A DNA stretch of 64,000 bases from Campylobacter jejuni. GTDB lineage: Bacteria > Campylobacterota > Campylobacteria > Campylobacterales > Campylobacteraceae. This document shows positions 57,411 to 64,000 of this stretch, piece by piece. Under the pieces are notes generated by a model. It was not told the DNA's origin. It did no database searches and worked only from the letters and a program-made list of their open reading frames with translations. Position numbers and translations under genes: made by a program. The first letter of the stretch is position 1. Every line of letters starts with the position of its first letter. The DNA is taken from positions 1,550,001-1,614,000 of the forward strand of contig NZ_LN831025.1 in assembly GCF_001457695.1 (NCBI RefSeq), given 5' to 3'.

Positions 57411-58903
57411 TGCAAAATAAAATAGATAAAATCACAGATATTTTAAGAAGAGATGATGGTATAAGCGGTGCTATGCACTATACAGAGCAAATTAGCTGGA
57501 TACTTTTTTTAAAATTTTTAGATGATTATGAAGAAGAATTAAAGCTTGAAGCAATCTTAAACAATCAAGAATATAAAAGCATTTTAGAAGAAAAATTTAG
57601 CTGAAAGGTATGGGCAGCACCAAAAACAAGCGAAGGAAAGATTGATTTTAACAAGGCTTTAAGTGGGCAAGATTTACTTAATTTTGTAAATAAAGAGCTT
57701 TTTGTCTATCTTAAAAACTTTAAAAACAATGAAGATTTTAAAAGTATAGAGTATAAAATCGGTGGAATTTTTGAGTTTATAGATAATCGCATTGCAAATG
57801 GGCATACTTTAAGAGAAGTAATCAATATCATTGATGAGCTTAGTTTTAGTAAAGAAAGTGATGTATTTGCTTTGGGCGAAGTTTATGAAAAACTGCTTAA
57901 AGATATGGGTAGTGATGGTGGAAATAGTGGAGAATTTTACACCCCGCGTCCTTTGATAAAGGCTATGGTGGAAGTGATAAATCCTAGAGCAAAAGAAAGG
58001 ATTTACGACCCATCTTGTGGGAGTTGTGGCTTTTTGGTTGAGAGTTTTTTACATATTTTATATAAAGATGAGAGTAGAAAAACAAAGGCTAGTTTGAGTG
58101 TAGAAGAGTTAGAGTTTTTACACAATGATGCTTTATTTGACAAGGAAAAAACTCCGCTAAGCTATGCAATGGGCGTGATGAATATGATTTTACACGGGGT
58201 AAAATCTCCAAATATCATAAAAACAAATACGCTAAGTAAGAAAATCACAGATATTACAGAAAGTGATAAATATGAAGTGATACTTGCAAATCCACCCTTT
58301 GGTGGTAAAGAAAAAGAGCAAATTCAAAACAATTTTACAGTTGTTTCAAATGCTACGGAGCTTTTGTTTTTGCAACACATTTTAAAATCTTTGAGAAACA
58401 ATGCTAGATGTGCGATCATCGTGCCTGAAGGCGTGCTTTTTCAAAATTCAAATGCCTTTGTGAGCGTAAAGGCTGATTTAGTGCAAAATTATAATCTTGA
58501 ATGTGTTTTAAGCCTGCCTAGTGGAGTGTTTTTGCCTTATAGTGCGGTAAAAACAAATGTGCTTTTTTTCTCAAAAGGCTTAAATAGTATTTTAAAAGCA
58601 AATGATGATAAGGTGTATTATTACGAACTTATACCACCTTATAAACTTACTAAAAACAAGCCTTTAGAATACGCACATTTTAAAGAATTTCTAAAATGCT
58701 ACAAAGAAAGAAAAATCACTGCTAATTCTTGGCTGCTTAGCAAAAAAGAGCTTGAAGAAAGAAACTATAATCTAAGTGCTAAAAATCCAAATGTAAAAGA
58801 AGAAAAAATCCTAAGAACTAGCAAAGAGATTTTAAATTCTTTAGAAAAAAATCTAAAAACACAACAAAAATATCTAAATGAGCTTAAAAGCATACTAAAA
58901 TGA
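57410..58903 (+). pseudogene. hsdM: Type I DNA methyltransferase HsdM with in-frame TGA
   Basis: The frame is continuous from 57410 to 58903 (497 codons) except for a TGA at 57602-57604, codon 65, where EEKFS-stop-KVWAAPK is read. A Trp codon (TGG) is the likely ancestor. Beyond it all methylase parts are intact: GEFYTPRPLIKAMVEV, YDPSCGSCGFLVES (AdoMet site) and the catalytic ILANPPFGG (NPPF). An internal ATG at 57872 could give a shortened protein lacking the N-terminal domain that contacts HsdS. Probably inactive. Confidence 0.87.
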
Positions 58904-58979
58904 TTGCAAGTTTTTTGATAAAAACTAATTTACAAATAACTTCTAAGCTCAATTTACAATAAATATTTATTGTTGCATT

Positions 58980-59441
58980 CTACTTTTTAATATCATCAAG
59001 CAAATTTAGGGCATTTAAAGCCCTTGGATAACCGATATATGGAATAAGAGCTGCAATGATATTTAGCAAATCTTTTCTGCTTTGCCCCATATTAAGATTG
59101 CCTTGTATGTGAGCTTTTACTTGATTGTCTAGCCCACCAAGTGAGATAAGATATACAAGGGTTAAAAGCTCCCTAGTTTTTAGATCAAGCCCATGCGTGT
59201 ATAGTAGTCTCCAAAACAATTCGCACTCAAAAAATCATTTATAAAAGCTTTATCTTCTGGGGTAGATTCTATCATTTTAGTGATATTAGCTTCACTAAAA
59301 ATAGCATTTTGTATTTCCCTGCCTTTTATTTTGCGATTTTCTTGCGTAATAGTGTCTTTCATCACTTGCAAAAAGTTGATCCTTTTTTGCTCCTCCTAAG
59401 AGTTTTTCAAAAATTTCTCTTGCTTTTTGTCTTAATTGCAT
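58980..59441 (-). pseudogene. Carboxymuconolactone decarboxylase family gene with frameshifts
   Basis: Pieces in three frames: MQLRQKAREIFEKLLGG from 59441, QVMKDTITQENRKIKGREIQ around 59370-59180, and LDLKTRELLTLVYLISLGG to 58980. One extra base in the codon string for RMG-LDLK would join the last two. AhpD-like proteins carry a CxxC pair; here the remaining sequence reads SANCFGDYYTRMG. Decayed. Confidence 0.8.
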
Positions 59442-59548
59442 GGTTTTATCCTTTATGGTTTTTAAAATTTGTGAAAAAAGAGCATTTAAAGATACTCCAA
59501 AAACATAAAAGTTTTTATAAAATTTTTGTGTTTTATTTACAAATTTCT

Positions 59549-59971
59549 TTACTCTCTTGCTTCTTTTAAGGTATTTTCATATTCTTCATCGCTTACAAGC
59601 TCAAGCCATTCTACATTTTTACCCTCTTTCTCGCCTGTAAGTGCTATGTGTGCTCCACTACTTGTATTAGTTGCACCATGAAAATGCTTTACTCCTATAG
59701 GACAGCTTATCGCATCGCCTTTTTTAGCTATAAAGGCTTTTTGCCCTGGAACTTTTGTGATGATTTCACCCTCTGTTACGATTAAGGTTTGTCCTTGAGG
59801 ATGAGTATGCCATGCACTTCTAGCACTGGCTTCAAATTCAACTAAAGCCTCACTAAAATTTCTCCACTCATTTGATTTAAACATCATAGAAACTTTTACA
59901 TTTTTGCTAAAAAATTTACTATCGCCTTTAAAACTTCCATGAATTCCTGCTTTTTTAGTATTATAAAACAT
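59549..59971 (-). CDS. Cupin-domain protein
   Basis: 140 residues from an ATG at 59971. The metal-binding cupin motifs are SAWHTHPQGQTLIVTEGE and IGVKHFHGA, typical for small cupins often found with carboxymuconolactone decarboxylases (as here) and under MerR-type control. SKFFSKNVKV precedes. The 5' end coincides with a MerR-like promoter (-10 at 59960-59965 lies inside the first codons), so the true start is uncertain. Function unknown; possibly small-molecule detoxification. Confidence 0.75.
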   Translation of the reverse strand: MFYNTKKAGIHGSFKGDSKFFSKNVKVSMMFKSNEWRNFSEALVEFEASARSAWHTHPQGQTLIVTEGEIITKVPGQKAFIAKKGDAISCPIGVKHFHGATNTSSGAHIALTGEKEGKNVEWLELVSDEEYENTLKEARE

Positions 59972-59990
59972 GAGAGCTACTCTAAGTCAA
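59960..59990 (-). promoter_or_regulatory. MerR-type promoter with 19-bp spacer ahead of (and in) the cupin gene
   Basis: Minus strand TTGACT (59990-59985) and TATAAT (59965-59960) are separated by 19 bases, the overlong spacer that MerR-family activators need. AGAG-TAG-CTCT at 59983-59973 is the dyad between the boxes. Confidence 0.55.
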
Positions 59991-59999
59991 GTAAAAATT

Positions 60000-60090
60000 T
60001 AAAATCTTAATTTCATTTTTTCTATCCTACTTCTTACAAAAATCATGATAATTCCTAAAATCAACAAAACAATAGTATTTACGATAATAT
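60000..60090 (-). pseudogene. C-terminal remnant of a membrane permease
   Basis: Minus-strand translation RYIIVNTIVLLILGIIMIF followed by VRSRIEKMKLRF and a stop. One transmembrane helix with a basic tail; looks like the end of a permease. No complete gene. Confidence 0.4.
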
Positions 60091-60091
60091 A

Positions 60092-60260
60092 ACGCGTAAA
60101 AATTTTAAAAGATGCGGGTTTTTTGTATGTAAGGCGTCAAGGAACTTGGGCGTATTATGGGATTAATGATGAGCTTTTAAAGCTGCATTTAGATCTTTTT
60201 GAAAATATCAAAAATTTAGAGCTTAAAAATGTTATTAAAAAAATGAAAATATTATTACCC
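60092..60260 (+). pseudogene. Remnant of an ArsR-family regulator
   Basis: KILKDAGFLYVRRQGTWAYYG and NDELLKLHLDLFENIK match the wing and C-terminal helix of ArsR regulators. The N-terminal half is missing, and the frame runs on into DNA antisense to the MerR gene. Together with the permease remnant it may derive from an arsenic-type operon. Confidence 0.55.
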
Positions 60261-60281
60261 AAATTTGCCCTTAATATAAAA

Positions 60282-60714
60282 TCAACCCTTAAACTTATGC
60301 AATTTATCACAAGGTTGATAGTCCTTGCTTTCTGGATTAAACCCATCGACTTCATTTGCAAGCATTTCTTCATAAATTTTTATCTTTTTGCTTAAAACTT
60401 TTTCACTTTCTTTTAATGTTTTAATCTGGTTTTGTAATTTTTTCTTTGTTTGCTTTAACATCTCTTGTCTTTCTTTGGCAGTTTTTATACCCAAAGAGCA
60501 AAGTTTTATATAATGTTTGATTTGTTCTATTGGCATACCTGAAATTCTAAGCCATTCTATCCATTTTGCCCATTCTATATCGCTTTTTGAAAAATATTTC
60601 ACACTATTTTCATCTTTTTGAACAAAAGGAAACAAACCTTTTTTAGCCCAAAATCTTAAAGTATGAGCGCTAATTTTTGTTTCTTTTTCTACCTCTTTTC
60701 ATAGTATAAACCAT
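60282..60714 (-). pseudogene. MerR-family regulator with a single-base frameshift
   Basis: ATG at 60714 reads MVYTMK, then an extra A (AAAA instead of AAA at about 60698) shifts the frame. Removing one A gives KEVEKETKISAHTLRFWAKKGLF, the MerR helix-turn-helix, joined to FPFVQKDENSVKYFSKSDIEWAKWIEWLRISGMP and a coiled coil (KKLQNQIKTLKESEKVLSKKIKIYEE). The total would be 143 residues. Only the part after a TTG at 60635 is open, lacking most of the DNA-binding domain. Likely the former activator of the cupin promoter. Confidence 0.8.
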
Positions 60715-60826
60715 ATTTTCTCCTTTTTAAAATAAAAATAAAAAATTTATTTTTATTTTTTTGTGATAAAATAATAGCCAAATTATTAGTTTTATACTAA
60801 AAATAACAAAAATTAAAAGGAAAATA

Positions 60827-62782
60827 ATGAATAGTATTAAAATCAAACTTTCTCTCATTGCAAATTTAATTGCAATTTTTGCCTTAATTGTTCTAGGTAT
60901 TGTAAGTTTTTATTTTACAAAAACCTCACTATATGAAAGCACTCTTAAAAATCAAACTGACCTACTTAAAGTCACACAATCTACCGTTGAAGATTTCCGT
61001 TCCACAAATCAATCTTTTATTAGAGCTTTAGAAAAAGATATCGCGAACTTACCTTATCAATCTTTAATCACTGAAGAAAATATTATTAACAATGTTGGTC
61101 CGATATTGAAATATTATCGTCATAGTATAAATGCACTAAATGTTTATTTAGGTTTAAACAATGGAAAAGTTTTACTTAGTCAAAAATCTAATGATGCAAA
61201 AATGCCTGAATTACGTGATGATTTAGATATAAAGACAAAAGATTGGTATCAAGAAGCTTTAAAAACAAATGATATTTTTGATACACCAGCATATTTAGAT
61301 ACAAATTTAAAACAATATGTAATAACATATTCAAAAGCTATTTATAAAGATGGCAAAATCATAGGAGTACTGGGTGTCGATATACCATCAGAAGATTTGC
61401 AAAATTTAGTTGCAAACACTCCTGGAAATACTTTTTTATTTGATCAAAAAAATAAAATATTTGCAGCAACCAATAAAGAATTATTAAATCCATCCATTGA
61501 TCATTCTCCTGTTCTAAATGCATATAAAACACATGGAGACCATAACTTTTTTAATTATGGATTAGACGGCAAAGAAAGACTTGGAGCTTGTACTAAAGTC
61601 TTTGCTTATACAGCTTGTATTACCGAAAGTGCTGATATTATAAATAAACCTATTTATAAAGCTGCATTTATTCAAGCCATTGTTGTCATTATTGTAGTAG
61701 TATTTAGCGTCATCCTCCTTTATTTCATCGTATCAAAATACCTCTCCCCACTTGCAGCTATCCAAACAGGTTTAACTTCATTCTTTGATTTTATCAACCA
61801 TAAAACAAAAAATGTTTCTACTATAGAAGTAAAAAGCAATGATGAATTTGGACAAATCTCAAATGCTATCAATGAAAACATTCTTGCTACTAAAAGAGGT
61901 TTAGAACAAGACAATCAAGCCGTTAAAGAATCAGTTGAAACTGTTCATGTAGTAGAAGGTGGTAATTTAACAGCAAGAATTACTGCTAATCCAAGAAACC
62001 CACAATTAATAGAATTAAAAAATGTTCTAAATAGACTTCTTGATGCTTTACAAGCTAGAGTAGGTTCTGATATGAATGAAATTCAAAGAGTATTTAATAG
62101 TTATAAATCTCTTGACTTTACCACTGAAGTAAAAGATGCCAATGGAGCTGTAGAGGTAACTACTAATGCACTAGGACAAGAAATCATTAAAATGCTAAAA
62201 CAAAGTTCAGACTTTGCTAATGCTTTAGCTAATGAAAGTGGAAAATTACAAACTGCTGTTCAAAGCTTAACTACTTCTTCAAATTCTCAAGCAGCTTCTT
62301 TAGAAGAAACTGCAGCAGCTTTAGAAGAGATCACTTCTTCTATGCAAAATGTTTCAGTTAAAACTAGTGATGTTATCGCTCAATCTGAAGAGATTAAAAA
62401 TGTTACAGGTATTATAGGTGATATTGCAGATCAAATCAATCTTTTAGCTTTAAATGCAGCTATTGAAGCAGCTCGTGCTGGAGAACATGGTAGAGGCTTT
62501 GCGGTTGTGGCTGATGAAGTTAGAAAACTAGCTGAAAGAACTCAAAAGTCTTTATCAGAAATTGAAGCTAATACTAATTTACTTGTTCAATCTATCAATG
62601 ATATGGCAGAAAGTATTAAAGAACAAACTGCAGGTATCACTCAAATCAATGATAGTGTAGCTCAAATTGATCAAACTACTAAAGATAATGTTGAAATTGC
62701 TAATGAATCAGCTATTATTTCTAGTACAGTAAGTGATATAGCTAATAATATCTTAGAAGATGTTAAGAAGAAGAGGTTTTAA
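60827..62782 (+). CDS. Methyl-accepting chemotaxis receptor of the Tlp group with dCache sensor
   Basis: 651 residues: TM1 at about 10-32, dCache domain 35-275, TM2 at about 280-305, HAMP-like linker, and a signalling domain with the tip [21 protein letters not shown]. The position next to pflA corresponds to Tlp3 (CcmL) of C. jejuni. The sensor has [11 protein letters not shown], with Lys where amino-acid-binding dCache domains have Arg (RxWY), and [10 protein letters not shown] and GVLGVDI; so ligand preference may differ and I leave the symbol open. Terminator shared with pflA. Confidence 0.88.
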   Translation: MNSIKIKLSLIANLIAIFALIVLGIVSFYFTKTSLYESTLKNQTDLLKVTQSTVEDFRSTNQSFIRALEKDIANLPYQSLITEENIINNVGPILKYYRHSINALNVYLGLNNGKVLLSQKSNDAKMPELRDDLDIKTKDWYQEALKTNDIFDTPAYLDTNLKQYVITYSKAIYKDGKIIGVLGVDIPSEDLQNLVANTPGNTFLFDQKNKIFAATNKELLNPSIDHSPVLNAYKTHGDHNFFNYGLDGKERLGACTKVFAYTACITESADIINKPIYKAAFIQAIVVIIVVVFSVILLYFIVSKYLSPLAAIQTGLTSFFDFINHKTKNVSTIEVKSNDEFGQISNAINENILATKRGLEQDNQAVKESVETVHVVEGGNLTARITANPRNPQLIELKNVLNRLLDALQARVGSDMNEIQRVFNSYKSLDFTTEVKDANGAVEVTTNALGQEIIKMLKQSSDFANALANESGKLQTAVQSLTTSSNSQAASLEETAAALEEITSSMQNVSVKTSDVIAQSEEIKNVTGIIGDIADQINLLALNAAIEAARAGEHGRGFAVVADEVRKLAERTQKSLSEIEANTNLLVQSINDMAESIKEQTAGITQINDSVAQIDQTTKDNVEIANESAIISSTVSDIANNILEDVKKKRF

Positions 62783-62786
62783 TCTT

Positions 62787-62814
62787 AGATAACTAGCTAA
62801 AAAGCTAGTTATCT
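62787..62814. terminator. Bidirectional terminator between the Tlp gene and pflA
   Basis: AGATAACTAGCT and AGCTAGTTATCT form a perfect 12-bp stem around AAAA, between convergent genes. Confidence 0.7.
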
Positions 62815-62823
62815 CTAATTTAC

Positions 62824-64000
62824 TTATTGATTTAAAATTTGATTTTTACTCTTACATAAATTCTGCCAATTTGAAACACCTTTGATTTCAAGACATTGTT
62901 TTAAACTTTCTTTTTCAGCTTGTATATTTTGCATTCTTTCATAAGTTAAAGCTTGGATATATAAAGCTCTTGCCTTATCCTTATCTGAAAGTTTTAATTT
63001 AAGCAAATCTGTTAAAACAGCTAAACTTTCTTCATTTTTATTGATTTTAGCCAAAGTATCAAGATACATAAATTCCAAATTAGGACTAAAAAGATTTATA
63101 CCTTTAAAATTTTGATAGTCAATGGCCTTAGGTGCGTAAGTTAAAATCGTTGTTTGCATATTGTGATCATTAGCATAAGAAAGTAAAGCATCGTAGGCTT
63201 CTACCATACTAAAATTCATTGGAAAACTTTCTAAAATTTGCAAAATTTTAATGGCTTGATTGTAGTCATTTAAACGCAACAAAGACAAAAATTGCAAATA
63301 ATAAGCCTTAAAATTCTCATCATCGCTTTTTAAAATTCTAGAATTAGCTATATCTTTAGAAATTTTAATCACCTGAGGATATTGTTTATTATCAAAAAGA
63401 ATAGATGCTTTTTGAAGACCGTAAAATATAGAATCTTCATTATAATTTTTATCTATATAATCAAGTGCTTGTTCAACATTAGAAGTTCTGATAAGACAAG
63501 CTAACATTTGTTTTTTATTCTCAATTTTCTGACCTATATCATAAGCACTAAAACGCATAAAAATATTTGCAGCATTGATACAATTATCAGCTTTTATGGC
63601 ATTTTTTAAATCATTAATGGCTGCTTTCTCTAAAAATTGAGTAGCATTTGGAATTTTTTTACTTTCTATAAGATCTTTATAAGCTAAAATGGCACTAAAA
63701 TTTCCCTCTTTATAATAAAGTGCAACATCTTCATCTAAAGCTTTATTTGCAATATTCTCATCTTTATTTGCATATTGCTTCATTAAATCTGTATAACGCT
63801 GATGCAAAAAGCTTGCATTATTATCACCTAAAGCAAAGAATACCTCATCACTTGCTTTTTTAATTTCATCTAAATACTTACCATCTAAATAATCATCCAT
63901 ATACAAATCAAGGTATTTTTTAGCATCACTAGATCTGTTAGCATGTGATAAAACCAAGGCTAAATCTTTTAAAGTTTCTTCATAACTTGGATCAAGTTTG
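62824..64000 (-). CDS. pflA: Paralysed flagellum protein PflA, C-terminal half (partial)
   Basis: About 392 residues to the window edge; the frame continues upstream (KLDPSYEETLKDLALVL), so this is the C-terminal half of a protein near 790 residues. Helical TPR/SEL-like repeats throughout (YLDLYMDDYLDGKYLDEI, YKEGNFSAILAYKDLIE, NDYNQAIKILQIL). PflA is a periplasmic scaffold of the Campylobacter flagellar motor needed for stator incorporation and motility. No internal stop is seen in the visible part. Confidence 0.9.
   Translation of the reverse strand, partial: KLDPSYEETLKDLALVLSHANRSSDAKKYLDLYMDDYLDGKYLDEIKKASDEVFFALGDNNASFLHQRYTDLMKQYANKDENIANKALDEDVALYYKEGNFSAILAYKDLIESKKIPNATQFLEKAAINDLKNAIKADNCINAANIFMRFSAYDIGQKIENKKQMLACLIRTSNVEQALDYIDKNYNEDSIFYGLQKASILFDNKQYPQVIKISKDIANSRILKSDDENFKAYYLQFLSLLRLNDYNQAIKILQILESFPMNFSMVEAYDALLSYANDHNMQTTILTYAPKAIDYQNFKGINLFSPNLEFMYLDTLAKINKNEESLAVLTDLLKLKLSDKDKARALYIQALTYERMQNIQAEKESLKQCLEIKGVSNWQNLCKSKNQILNQ

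Noticed and set aside
57602-57604. TGA in hsdM read as a third selenocysteine codon
   Set aside because: No hairpin with a GU loop follows within 40 bases, HsdM has no Sec or Cys at this place (Trp is expected), and the residue is far from the active site.
60123-60395. A 90-residue plus-strand protein
   Set aside because: Only the first 45 residues are ArsR-like; the rest is antisense to the MerR pseudogene, so it is a remnant, not a gene.

Overview
The window is an AT-rich epsilonproteobacterial chromosome segment that I assign to Campylobacter jejuni or a very close relative. The reasons are the 984-residue type II-C Cas9 with its C. jejuni-type 36-nt repeat and tracrRNA, the gene order putP-putA-selD-tlp1-modE-fdh-nspC...purM-coaE-dapF...dps-pgi-galU-acs-tup-pxp...tlp-pflA, and typical Campylobacter TATAAT promoters. 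No rRNA, tRNA or insertion sequence was recognised.

Layout. 0-3 kb: a type I restriction subunit (EcoR124-like HsdR) and the first codons of its downstream partner. 3-8 kb: proline uptake and catabolism (putP, putA). 8-24 kb: a selenium/molybdenum/tungsten formate dehydrogenase region. It holds selD (itself a UGA-containing selenoprotein gene), a YedF-like selenium protein, the chemoreceptor Tlp1, ModE, FdhD, FdhCBA (FdhA read through UGA as selenocysteine), a TAT peptide, a TorD-like chaperone, nspC, a multicopper oxidase and moaD-moaE-moeA. 24-28.7 kb: a minimal type II-C CRISPR-Cas9 locus with two repeats, one spacer, tracrRNA, cas2, cas1 and cas9. 28.7-31.8 kb: a decayed dcuC and two unrecognised membrane proteins. 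31.8-49.5 kb: mostly core metabolism (purM, coaE, dapF, dps, pgi, galU, acs), the tungstate transporter tupABC, a 5-oxoprolinase set with a broken pxpC, and redox and regulatory genes.

49.6-58.9 kb is the main accessory island: a second, unrelated type I restriction-modification locus (hsdR-hsdS-fic-hsdM). A two-gene module is inserted behind hsdR whose proteins match Hachiman HamA (DUF1837 nuclease-like) and HamB (helicase). Both modification genes are disrupted: hsdS by a one-base loss at an A7 tract, hsdM by an in-frame TGA. hsdR, hamA, hamB and fic are intact. Ahead of fic, whose product ends in a winged helix, sit three inverted repeats spaced exactly 40 bp apart over its predicted promoter. 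59-60.7 kb is a graveyard: a carboxymuconolactone decarboxylase with frameshifts, an intact cupin, ArsR and permease remnants, and a frameshifted MerR gene. The window ends with a dCache chemoreceptor gene convergent with pflA, which runs off the edge.

How the genes work together: TupABC imports tungstate, MoaDE and MoeA build the pterin cofactor, SelD makes selenophosphate, FdhD and the TorD-like chaperone mature FdhA, and ModE can tie metal supply to expression. Foreign-DNA defence is represented by Cas9, two type I systems and the Hachiman-like pair.
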